A stretch of DNA of 64,000 nucleotides, taken from assembly GCA_015055655.1 (NCBI GenBank), contig SVHW01000005.1, positions 35,979-99,978 of the forward strand, given 5' to 3'. This document shows, piece after piece, positions 34,312 to 42,423 of the stretch (positions are counted from its first letter, which is position 1; each line of letters begins with the position of its first letter). Both the position numbers and the translations under genes were made by a program. This stretch comes from Clostridiales bacterium. GTDB lineage: Bacteria; Bacillota; Clostridia; Christensenellales; Borkfalkiaceae. The notes under the pieces were generated by a model. It did not search any database and was not told the DNA's origin. It saw only the letters and a list, made by a program, of their open reading frames with translations.

Positions 34312-34626
34312 ATGGCAAGAAAAACGCGTGAGGAAAAGCGTGAAGAAGAAAGACGTATCATTGCGGAAATGGAAAGCGCAATGCCGCAAAAAAGCGACGT
34401 GGAGAAAGCGCGGACTAACGGCGTGGGCGAAGAGGGCGCACAGCCGCAAAAAATCCATTGTAAACGCTGTAAAACGCTGATGGAAAACGGCGTTTGTCCC
34501 GTTTGCGGTTTTCGTATATATGTTCCTATGGACGAGCGTAAGCGGAAAAAAGTGCGTATTATCGTCGCGGCGGCGTGCATTGCGGTGTTTGCAGCGTTGT
34601 TTTTAATTTTTGGATTGCATAAATAG
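34312..34626 (+). CDS. Small zinc-ribbon protein with C-terminal membrane anchor
   Basis: 104 residues, no named family recognised. It has a highly charged N-terminus (KTREEKREEERRII), a zinc-ribbon C50-X2-C53 ... C62-X2-C65 (HCKRCKTL, VCPVCGF) and one hydrophobic helix at 82-101 near the end. ATG 34312 follows AAGGAGAGGAG; an upstream in-frame ATG (34267) inside cls has no ribosome binding site. Probably cotranscribed with cls. Confidence 0.75.
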   Translation: MARKTREEKREEERRIIAEMESAMPQKSDVEKARTNGVGEEGAQPQKIHCKRCKTLMENGVCPVCGFRIYVPMDERKRKKVRIIVAAACIAVFAALFLIFGLHK

Positions 34627-34639
34627 CGGTTTTACGGAG

Positions 34640-34670
34640 CGCCTCCCTATGGGGAGGCGTTAGATTTTTT
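34640..34670 (+). terminator. Intrinsic terminator after the zinc-ribbon gene
   Basis: CGCCTCCC (34640-34647) pairs with GGGAGGCG (34652-34659), then TTAGATTTTTT. Confidence 0.85.
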
Positions 34671-34694
34671 CATAATCTTTCCTGTTGGTTTCTA

Positions 34695-34723
34695 TTTACA
34701 AGCGGGAAAAAGTGTGGTATAAT
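34695..34723 (+). promoter_or_regulatory. Promoter of the yhaO-yhaN pair
   Basis: TTTACA (34695-34700), 17 bp, TATAAT (34718-34723) with TGG before it (extended -10). Confidence 0.8.
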
Positions 34724-34746
34724 ACGGCTAATAAGGAGCGACAAAC

Positions 34747-35826
34747 GTGAAAGTTATACATACGGGAGATATTCATCTCGGCTCGCCTTTGCACAATTTG
34801 CCGAGGGAGAAGGAACAACTTCGTAAAGCGGAAATCTTGGACGGATTTCGGCGCGTTTGCGCGTACGCGAAAGACAGCGGCGTAACCGCCGTCTTAATCG
34901 CAGGGGATTTATTTGACGACAGCGACGTAGAAAGCAGCCTTATCCGCGAAGTTTTTTTTGCGATAGAAAGCGCGAAACCCACGCTCTTTTTTTACGTTAC
35001 GGGCAATCACGACAAACACGTGCTTTTGGAAAACGCGCCCGATAATTTTTTGCGTTTTTCGCAAAATCACGGTTGGGGCAGTTATTCGATTGGGGAAGGA
35101 ATCACGGTGACAGGTATGGATTTTGCCGATTTTTCCGCGCATAATTTCGGTGCGTTATCCCTTTCTCCCGACGCGTATAATATTGTGCTTTTGCACGGGG
35201 ATATGCAAGGCAAACGAGAGGACAAAGAAACGTTGCCCGTCGAATATTTACAAAACAAATACGTCGATTATTTGGCGCTTGGGCATATTCACGCCCCCGA
35301 CGGCGTTGCAAAACGTTTGGATAGCAGGGGACGCTACCGTTATTGCGGTTGTTTGGAAGGAAAGGGGTTTGACGAAGTAGGGAAAAAGGGTTTTTTCCTG
35401 TTGGAGATAGAACGCGGCGTATTGATAGACGAAAAATTTTACACGTTTGCGAGAAGAGAAGTGGTGGAAAAGCGCGTGGATATTTCCGCTTGTAATTCGT
35501 ATGCGGATATCGAGCGCGCGGCGGAAGCGGCGCTTTGCGCGGAAAGCAAGGAAAACGTAATTAAATTGGTGCTTTGCGGCACGTATAAAGAAGGGATGAG
35601 GAAGGAGCTTGCGTTGCTTTCTTCGCGTCTTTGTCAGCGTTTTTTTCACGTCAAGGCGGTGGACGAAAGCCGTTTGTATATCGACGCAAACAGCTATGCC
35701 AACGATTGTACGGAACGGGGAGAATTTATCCGTGAAACGCAGCGTTACGATATAGAACCGTCCCTCAAAGACGAGATATTGGAAGTGGGCTTAAAGGCGC
35801 TTGCCGGGGAGGAAATCGATTTATGA
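34747..35826 (+). CDS. SbcD/YhaO-type DNA repair exonuclease (calcineurin-like phosphoesterase)
   Basis: 359-residue Mre11/SbcD-like nuclease. The metal-binding motifs are clear: HTGDIHLGS (D8, H10), IAGDLFDD (about 55-62), TGNHDKH and the paired LLHGDMQG and LGHIHAPD. It starts with GTG behind AAGGAG. The next gene encodes a YhaN-type ATPase, as in the Bacillus yhaO-yhaN pair. It is shorter than canonical SbcD. Likely processes DNA ends with its partner. Confidence 0.88.
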   Translation: MKVIHTGDIHLGSPLHNLPREKEQLRKAEILDGFRRVCAYAKDSGVTAVLIAGDLFDDSDVESSLIREVFFAIESAKPTLFFYVTGNHDKHVLLENAPDNFLRFSQNHGWGSYSIGEGITVTGMDFADFSAHNFGALSLSPDAYNIVLLHGDMQGKREDKETLPVEYLQNKYVDYLALGHIHAPDGVAKRLDSRGRYRYCGCLEGKGFDEVGKKGFFLLEIERGVLIDEKFYTFARREVVEKRVDISACNSYADIERAAEAALCAESKENVIKLVLCGTYKEGMRKELALLSSRLCQRFFHVKAVDESRLYIDANSYANDCTERGEFIRETQRYDIEPSLKDEILEVGLKALAGEEIDL

Positions 35827-38072
35827 GGATTCTTTCCTGTCATATTAGCGGATTTGGAAAATTCGCCAATCGCACTTTCGATATGTCGATGCCGATTGTC
35901 GTTTGCAAACAGGAGAACGGCTGGGGGAAGACGACGCTCGCCGATTTTATCGAGTGTATGTTTTACGGTATGGACAGCGGCAGAAAGGCAAACGTCACGG
36001 AAAATTTGCGTATGAAATACGAGCCGTGGTCGGGCGCGCGTTACGGCGGGGCGCTCGTGTTTGAAGAGAACGGTAAAACGTATCGTGTGGAGCGTTTTTT
36101 TGGGAAGACGCCGTCTGCGGATACGTCGAAAGTATTCGACGCGAACAATACGATTTGTTACGATTTTGGGGAGCGTGGAGAACGGCTTGGTGAAAGTCTT
36201 TTTGGCGTAGATAGAGAAAGCTATCGTAAAACGGCGTATATTCCGCAAGGGGAAACGCAAACGCAGCCGTTGACGGGGGATATCAAAAGTAAATTGTTAT
36301 CCATATTGTCAGCCACCCCGGGCGATAGCGGCGCGCAAAAAGCAATGGAGCGTTTAGACGCGGCAGAACGCGCGTTACGCGCCAAACGCCGTCCGGCAAA
36401 AGGCAAGTTGGACGAAATCGACGAAAAATTGGCGTATATAGACACGCAAAAAGCCGATTGCATACGGGCGTCGCAGACGGTTCGTTCGCAAAAAGAAACG
36501 TTGGCGCAATACTTGGTAAAGATGCAAAATTACGCGCAAGATTTGCAAAAATACGGCGCGATGATTGAAGAGTATACCCGTCGCGGCGAAATGGCGGCAA
36601 ATCGCGCGATGCGCGGAGAATTGGAAAAGACGTACGCGGTGGCGACGTCTACGTTGCAGCAGTTGACGGCTTTTTTCGGGGAAATCAATCCCCATACGTT
36701 GAATACGGACGGGTTAGAACAAGCCGTGCAGGAATTTTACGCTTTGAAAGGCGAAATCGAACGGGCGGAAGCGCAACTTGGCATGCTGTCCACACAAAAC
36801 CAAGAAAAACAAATGCTACAAACGCAGTTGGCGGCTTGCGAAAAGGCGATAGAAAGCTACGAAACGTTGGCGAAGACGCAGGTGAAAGAGGAAAAGAAAA
36901 GCCGCCGTCAACCGCACACGGAGGGCAGATACGCCAAAAAACGCCGCAAACGCGGTATGATAACGTTGTTTTTATCCTTTTGCTTGGCGGTGGGCGGCGC
37001 GATACTGATTGACGCCGTCAAAGGGCTGGGCATCGGTTTATTGGCGGTAGGGGCGATAGGTACGTTGTATGGATTTATCACGGTGTATCGACATACGCAT
37101 AAATTGCCCGCTGCGCGAAAATCCCGTTTGGCGTTTGACGACCCCGTTTTGGCAGAGAAATATCAAGCCACCTTGGACGAAATCGACGTCGTGAAGAAAA
37201 AATTGGCGTTTTACTCGCAAAATGAAGAGATAGATTACGTGGCGCAAGCGGCGGAAACGGAGCGTAAAAAACAACGCGTCGTACAGTTGGAAACGGCAAT
37301 TCAAAATTTTATTGCCAATTTCCGTTTTGAGGCGGTGTACGATTATCGTGCTGCGCTTTCCCGCATCAAAGAGAGCGTTGCCGATTATCTAAAATATAGC
37401 GAAACGGCGCAGACGTACGGGCAAAAACTCGCCGCGCTCGCGCCGATACAAGAAACGGGGTATATTGCCGATTACGCGCAGGCAGATATGGAAGAATTAA
37501 CGAGAAGACGCGCCGCCACGGAAGGGGAAAGGGAACGTTTGCGCGCGGAATACGCGCGGCTATCCGCAGACACCGAGCGGTTGGAAACACGCATTTCTCA
37601 ATTAAAAGAATATCAGGCGGAAGAGCAGCGTTTGTTGGAAGAAAAAGCGCGTTTGGAAAAGCGGTTGCTGGCGATACGTACAGCGAAAGAATTGCTTGCG
37701 CGCGCAAGGGCAAATATGGCGACGCGGTATTTGGAACCGATAGAACGGCATTGCCGCCGCTATGCGGAAATATTGGGCTTTGGCGGTGGAAAACTCCGTT
37801 TTGACGGCGAAGGGATGCCGGTTATGGAAGAGGGCGCGGCGTTCCGCGCGGTGGATTTTTACAGCGCAGGATTAAAGGAATTGTTAGATTTTTGCGTACG
37901 GATAGCCTTGGCGGAAACGCTATTCACCGTCCGTCGTCCGCCGCTTATCTTGGACGACCCGTTTGTCAACCTTGACGACGACAAGACGGCGCGCGCAAAA
38001 ACGTTGGTGCAAGAACTGTCTAAAAAATATCAAATAGTGTATTTTACCTGCAAACAGGAACGAACGTTGTAA
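35823..38072 (+). CDS. YhaN-type SMC-like ATPase with membrane segment in the coiled coil
   Basis: 749 residues. N-terminal ATPase half: ILSCHISGFGKF and a Walker A variant ENGWGKTTLADF (31-42). Long coiled coils follow, interrupted at about 379-422 by two hydrophobic segments (ITLFLSFCLAVGGAILI and GLLAVGAIGTLYGFITV), as in Bacillus YhaN. The C-terminal half has signature-like SAGLKELLDFCVRIALAE and Walker B PPLILDDPFVNLDDDK. Overlaps the nuclease gene by 4 bp (ATGA), so the two proteins are made together. Shorter than Bacillus YhaN (about 960 residues). Confidence 0.85.
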   Translation: MRILSCHISGFGKFANRTFDMSMPIVVCKQENGWGKTTLADFIECMFYGMDSGRKANVTENLRMKYEPWSGARYGGALVFEENGKTYRVERFFGKTPSADTSKVFDANNTICYDFGERGERLGESLFGVDRESYRKTAYIPQGETQTQPLTGDIKSKLLSILSATPGDSGAQKAMERLDAAERALRAKRRPAKGKLDEIDEKLAYIDTQKADCIRASQTVRSQKETLAQYLVKMQNYAQDLQKYGAMIEEYTRRGEMAANRAMRGELEKTYAVATSTLQQLTAFFGEINPHTLNTDGLEQAVQEFYALKGEIERAEAQLGMLSTQNQEKQMLQTQLAACEKAIESYETLAKTQVKEEKKSRRQPHTEGRYAKKRRKRGMITLFLSFCLAVGGAILIDAVKGLGIGLLAVGAIGTLYGFITVYRHTHKLPAARKSRLAFDDPVLAEKYQATLDEIDVVKKKLAFYSQNEEIDYVAQAAETERKKQRVVQLETAIQNFIANFRFEAVYDYRAALSRIKESVADYLKYSETAQTYGQKLAALAPIQETGYIADYAQADMEELTRRRAATEGERERLRAEYARLSADTERLETRISQLKEYQAEEQRLLEEKARLEKRLLAIRTAKELLARARANMATRYLEPIERHCRRYAEILGFGGGKLRFDGEGMPVMEEGAAFRAVDFYSAGLKELLDFCVRIALAETLFTVRRPPLILDDPFVNLDDDKTARAKTLVQELSKKYQIVYFTCKQERTL

Positions 38073-38080
38073 AAGCAATG

Positions 38081-38107
38081 AAATTCTCGTGAAAGCGAGA
38101 ATTTTTT
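38081..38107 (+). terminator. Intrinsic terminator after the YhaN-type gene
   Basis: AAATTCTCG (38081-38089) pairs with CGAGAATTT (38096-38104), followed by Ts. Confidence 0.9.
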
Positions 38108-38119
38108 GCTGTTAAACAG

Positions 38120-38148
38120 TTGACATTATATTTTTAAAAAAATATAAT
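38120..38148 (+). promoter_or_regulatory. Promoter of the ABC exporter genes
   Basis: TTGACA (38120-38125), 17 bp of A/T, TATAAT (38143-38148). Confidence 0.88.
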
Positions 38149-38178
38149 AATCTTGTTTAGTGTATAAAGGAGCAACTT

Positions 38179-39972
38179 ATGGCAAGTACGGTAAAGACGC
38201 TGATTAAAAGCGTAAGAGAATATAAAAAGCCGTCGATAATCACGCCGTTTTTTATGGCGATAGAGGCTTTTTGCGAGTGTTTGATTCCGTTTTTTATGGC
38301 AAAGATGATAGACGCGCACGCGCTTTCGCAAGCAAACGCAATGCACAACATTTTGACGTATGGCGGCATTTTGCTTGCGCTTGCGGCGATATCGATGTTA
38401 TCGGGCGGTTTTGCGGGGAAGTTTGCGGCAACGGCAAGCTGCGGTTTTGCGAAAAATTTACGGCACGATTTGTTCTATAAAGTGCAAAAATTTTCCTTTT
38501 CCAACGTGGATAAATTTTCGTCTTCGTCGCTCGTTACCCGTTTAACGACGGACGTCGCCAACGTTAGACAATCTTATCAAATGTGTCTTCGTATCGCCAT
38601 CCGCGTGCCGTTGCAGTTTATCTTCGCTATCGTTATGAGTTTCGTTATCAACCCGTCGCTCGCGTGGATTTTCGTTGCCGTAGTGCCCGTGCTTGGCGTG
38701 CTGATTTTTGCCATCGTGCGTTACGTTATGCCGTTTTTCCGCCGTATCTTTAAAAAGTATGACGCGCTCAATAATTCGGTACAAGAAAACGTCAGCGGTA
38801 TTCGCGTAGTTAAATCCTTCGTACGTGAAAAGCACGAAACGGAAAAATTTGAAAAGGCGGCAGGGGAAGTTAGAAACGATTTCACGAAAGCGGAAAAAAT
38901 TCTTGCGCTCAACGCGCCGATGATGACGTTGTTTATCAACGTGGCGGTATTGATTATTTCCTTCTTTGGCGCAAAACTGATTATGAACACGGGTACGCTT
39001 GGCAGCGGCGGAGAAATCGTGGGCGAGTTTTTGCCTACCGAACTTTCCGCGCTGATAACCTACGGCGTACAAATTTTATCCGCGCTGATGATGTTTTCTA
39101 TGGTGTTCGTTATGATTACGATGTCGGTGGAATCTGCAAGACGTATTGCAGAAGTCCTCAATGAAGAATCAAGCGTAGTCAGTCCTGAAAAGGGTGTAAC
39201 GGACGTCAAAGACGGCTCTATCCGCTTTGAAGACGTATCTTTCAAATACTCGAAATCGGCGGAAAATTACGCGCTTGCCGACATTGATTTAACCATCAAT
39301 TCGGGGGATACGATAGGTATTTTAGGCGGCACAGGTTCGTCGAAAACGACGCTGATACAGTTGATACCCCGCCTTTACGACGTTACGGATGGCGCGGTGT
39401 ACGTTGGCGGCGTCAACGTCAAAGATTACGATTTGGACGCGCTTAGAAAGGCCGTGGCGGTGGTGTTGCAAAAGAACGTACTCTTCTCGGGTACGATTAA
39501 AGAAAATTTGCGTTGGGGGGACGAAAGCGCGACGGACGAAGAGATAGAACGCGTTTGTAAACTTGCGCAAGCGGACGAATTTATTCGCTCCTTCCCCGAC
39601 GGCTACGATACGTTTATCGAACAGGGCGGCACCAACGTTTCCGGTGGTCAAAAACAACGTCTTTGTATTGCAAGGGCGTTGCTTAGGAAACCGAAGATTT
39701 TGATTTTGGACGATTCGACGAGTGCGGTTGACACGAAGACGGACGCGTTGATTCGCCACGCGTTTAAGGAAGAAATTCCTGATACGACGAAGATTATTAT
39801 CGCGCAAAGAGTTTCTTCCGTAGAACACGCGGATAAGATACTCATATTGGACGGCGGTAAAATTATCGCCCAAGGCAACCATAACCAACTTATGGAAAGC
39901 AGCGACGTCTACCGTGAAATTTACGAAGCGCAGACGAAAGGCAACGATAATAAAGAAGGGGGTGAGGCGTAA
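38179..39972 (+). CDS. ABC exporter half-transporter, degenerate-site subunit
   Basis: 597 residues with N-terminal six-helix membrane domain (to about 330) and an ABC ATPase. Walker A is GGTGSSKTT (383-391), with Ser in place of the usual Gly before the Lys; signature NVSGGQKQRL; Walker B ILILDDSTSAVD has Asp where the catalytic Glu should be; the switch histidine is also altered (IIIAQRVSSVEHAD). So this subunit supplies the non-hydrolysing residues of a heterodimer. AAAGGAGCAAC precedes the ATG. Overlaps the next gene by 1 base. Substrate unknown; multidrug exporters of the BmrC/BmrD type are closest in layout. Confidence 0.9.
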   Translation: MASTVKTLIKSVREYKKPSIITPFFMAIEAFCECLIPFFMAKMIDAHALSQANAMHNILTYGGILLALAAISMLSGGFAGKFAATASCGFAKNLRHDLFYKVQKFSFSNVDKFSSSSLVTRLTTDVANVRQSYQMCLRIAIRVPLQFIFAIVMSFVINPSLAWIFVAVVPVLGVLIFAIVRYVMPFFRRIFKKYDALNNSVQENVSGIRVVKSFVREKHETEKFEKAAGEVRNDFTKAEKILALNAPMMTLFINVAVLIISFFGAKLIMNTGTLGSGGEIVGEFLPTELSALITYGVQILSALMMFSMVFVMITMSVESARRIAEVLNEESSVVSPEKGVTDVKDGSIRFEDVSFKYSKSAENYALADIDLTINSGDTIGILGGTGSSKTTLIQLIPRLYDVTDGAVYVGGVNVKDYDLDALRKAVAVVLQKNVLFSGTIKENLRWGDESATDEEIERVCKLAQADEFIRSFPDGYDTFIEQGGTNVSGGQKQRLCIARALLRKPKILILDDSTSAVDTKTDALIRHAFKEEIPDTTKIIIAQRVSSVEHADKILILDGGKIIAQGNHNQLMESSDVYREIYEAQTKGNDNKEGGEA

Positions 39973-41945
39973 TGGCGCAAGCGACCCAACAAAGAGCGAT
40001 GCCCAAAGGCCCTATGCGTGGGCGCGGTATGCCTATTCCCAAAGGCTCTATTCCCAAAGGTACGCTGGGCAGATTGTTAAAGACGGCGTTTAAGTATTAC
40101 AAATGGCGGTTGATTATCGTTTTTACCTGTATCCTCGTCAGCTCCACGGGCAGTTTAATCTCCTCGCTGTTTATGAAGACGCTTATCGACGAGATTATCC
40201 CTAAGGGCGTAGAGTTCGGTTTTGCGGCGGCGGCAAGGGATTTGCTGGGCTTAATATTGTTTATGGGGGGTATGTACGGACTGGTCGTATTGACAACCTT
40301 CCTGTATAACCGTTTAATGGCTACCGTAACGCAAGGGCTGTTGTATCATTTGCGTACGGATATGTTCAAAAAGATGCAAACCCTGCCCATTAAGTATTTC
40401 GATACGCACGCGCACGGCGAAATTATGAGCTCGTACACCAACGACACGGATGCTACCCGCCAGCTTATCGGGCAAAGCTTGCCTTCGGTAATGAGCAACG
40501 TACTCACCTTGCTCGTATCTATCGGGGTAATGCTGACGTTCAGTTTTTGGTTATCGCTCGTGGTGCTTTGTTCGACGTTCGTAATGACGTTTATCGTCAA
40601 GAAAATCGGCGGAAACAGCGCGAAATATATGGTGGCGCAACAAGGTGCGTTGGCGGGCTTGGAAGGGTTCGTGGAAGAAACGATGAAAGGGCAGAAGGTA
40701 GTCAAAGTATTCACGCACGAAGAACAGGCGAAAGACGATTTTGATAAATACAACGCCAATCTTTTTAAGGCGGGTGAAAAAGCGCATACGTTTGGTAACA
40801 TTTTAGGCCCGATTATCGGCAACGTAGGCAATTTCAATTACGTATTGCTTACCATTATCGGCGGTTTATTCTTGACGTTAGGCTGGACGAATTACGGGTT
40901 TATGAACGTATTTTCGGGCGGCGGACTTTTGGAAATCGGCATCATCGTATCTTTCCTTGGTATGTCGAGAAACTTTGCAATGATTATCAACCAAACCTCA
41001 CAGCAAATTTCTATGATTGCTATGGGTATGGCAGGCGCAGGCCGCATTTTCAAACTAATGGACGAAGAACCTGAAAAGGACGAGGGCTACGTCACGCTCG
41101 TCAACGCGGAAGAAGACGAAAACGGCAACTTGACGGAAACGGAACGTCGCACGGGCGTATGGGCGTGGAAACATTTCCATAAAGCGGACGGCACGACGAC
41201 GTACACCCGTCTTCGTGGCGATATCGTGATGGATATGGTGGACTTTGGCTACGTGCCCGAAAAGCAAGTATTGACGGACGTAACGTTGTACGCAAAGCCC
41301 GGGCAAAAGATTGCCTTCGTTGGCGCGACGGGCGCAGGAAAAACGACGATAACCAACCTTATCAACCGTTTTTACGACATCGCAGACGGCAAAATCCGTT
41401 ACGACGGCATCAATATCAATAAAATTAAAAAGAGCGATTTGCGTCGTTCGCTCGGTATCGTATTGCAGGATACGAATTTGTTCACAGGTACGGTTATGGA
41501 GAATATCCGTTACGGCAGATTAGACGCCACGGACGAAGAGTGTATTGCGGCGGCAAAGCTTGCCAACGCAGACGATTTTATCCGTCGTTTGCCTGACGGG
41601 TATCAAACGGTGCTTACCAACAACGGCGCAAACCTTTCGCAAGGTCAACGGCAATTATTATCGATTGCGCGCGCGGCGGTTGCGGACGCGCCCGCGATGA
41701 TTTTGGACGAAGCCACGTCGTCGATTGACACGCGCACGGAAGCGCTTGTTCAAGACGGTATGGATAAACTGATGAAAGGCAGGACGGTATTCGTCATAGC
41801 GCACCGCCTTTCCACGGTTAGAAACGCCAACGCGATAATGGTGCTCGACCACGGTAAAATTATCGAACGTGGCACGCACGAACAGCTTATCGAACAAAAG
41901 GGAGTGTATTATCAACTCTACACGGGCGCATTTGAATTAGAGTAA
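39972..41945 (+). CDS. ABC exporter half-transporter, catalytic subunit
   Basis: 657 residues. A Gly/Pro/Lys-rich cytoplasmic head (MPKGPMRGRGMPIPKGSIPKG) precedes the six-helix membrane domain. About 50 residues between membrane and nucleotide domains (KDEGYVTLVNAEEDENGNL) form an insert typical of BmrD-like subunits. Walker A GATGAGKTT, signature NLSQGQRQLL, Walker B AMILDEATSSID with the catalytic Glu, and the switch IAHRLSTVRNA are all intact. Partner of the preceding degenerate-site subunit. The R1 repeat array begins right after its stop. Confidence 0.92.
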   Translation: MAQATQQRAMPKGPMRGRGMPIPKGSIPKGTLGRLLKTAFKYYKWRLIIVFTCILVSSTGSLISSLFMKTLIDEIIPKGVEFGFAAAARDLLGLILFMGGMYGLVVLTTFLYNRLMATVTQGLLYHLRTDMFKKMQTLPIKYFDTHAHGEIMSSYTNDTDATRQLIGQSLPSVMSNVLTLLVSIGVMLTFSFWLSLVVLCSTFVMTFIVKKIGGNSAKYMVAQQGALAGLEGFVEETMKGQKVVKVFTHEEQAKDDFDKYNANLFKAGEKAHTFGNILGPIIGNVGNFNYVLLTIIGGLFLTLGWTNYGFMNVFSGGGLLEIGIIVSFLGMSRNFAMIINQTSQQISMIAMGMAGAGRIFKLMDEEPEKDEGYVTLVNAEEDENGNLTETERRTGVWAWKHFHKADGTTTYTRLRGDIVMDMVDFGYVPEKQVLTDVTLYAKPGQKIAFVGATGAGKTTITNLINRFYDIADGKIRYDGININKIKKSDLRRSLGIVLQDTNLFTGTVMENIRYGRLDATDEECIAAAKLANADDFIRRLPDGYQTVLTNNGANLSQGQRQLLSIARAAVADAPAMILDEATSSIDTRTEALVQDGMDKLMKGRTVFVIAHRLSTVRNANAIMVLDHGKIIERGTHEQLIEQKGVYYQLYTGAFELE

Positions 41946-42320
41946 AACGACGTATCTACGTCGCAATACAGCGTTGCGCTGTGGCAACCCTCGGTTACGT
42001 ACGATTTGTACGCGCCCTCGGGTTATCCTCGCGCGCCTTGTCTTGCTCGTATATCCGCCGTCTTACTTCGCGTGTAAATGGCTAAAAACGAAGAAACCAC
42101 CTCGCAATACAGCGTTGCGCTGTGGCAACCCTCGGTTACGTACGATTTGTACGCGCCCTCGGGCTATCCTCGCGCTCCTTGTCTTGCTCGTATCTCCGCC
42201 GTTTTACTTCGCTTGCAAATTGCTAAAAACGAAGAACCCACCACGCAATACAGCGTTGCGCTGTGGCAACCCTCGGTTACGTACGATTTGCGGGCTATCC
42301 TCGCGCGCAGGCGAATTTTT
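41946..42320. repeat. R1 nested-hairpin repeat, copy C, amplified as a 141-bp tandem array
   Basis: Starts right behind the ABC stop with the palindrome CGACGTA-TC-TACGTCG. The unit from CGCAATAC (41962) repeats at 42103 and 42244, period 141, the third copy having lost about 10 bp (TACGCGCCCT) and its tail. Each unit has CAGCG-TTG-CGCTG, an outer AACCC/GGGTT and inner CGTAC-GATTT-GTACG stem (first unit: 41986-42024), and the shared CTTGTCTTGCTCGTAT block. The rest of the gap to 42390 has no gene. Confidence 0.9.
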
Positions 42321-42390
42321 CTATCTTTCGTTCTCCTTTTCAAGGAACATTATTGTCTGGATAGTAAGGCTGTCGCAATTTATAACAAAC

Positions 42391-42419
42391 AAAAAGCCCA
42401 CGACGCTGTCGTGGGTTTT
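42391..42419 (-). terminator. Terminator of mnmG
   Basis: CCCACGAC-GCT-GTCGTGGG (42397-42415) with A/T runs on both sides; on the minus strand it ends in GGCTTTTTG just after the mnmG stop. It can also stop rightward transcripts from the repeat array. Confidence 0.9.
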
Positions 42420-42423
42420 AGTT

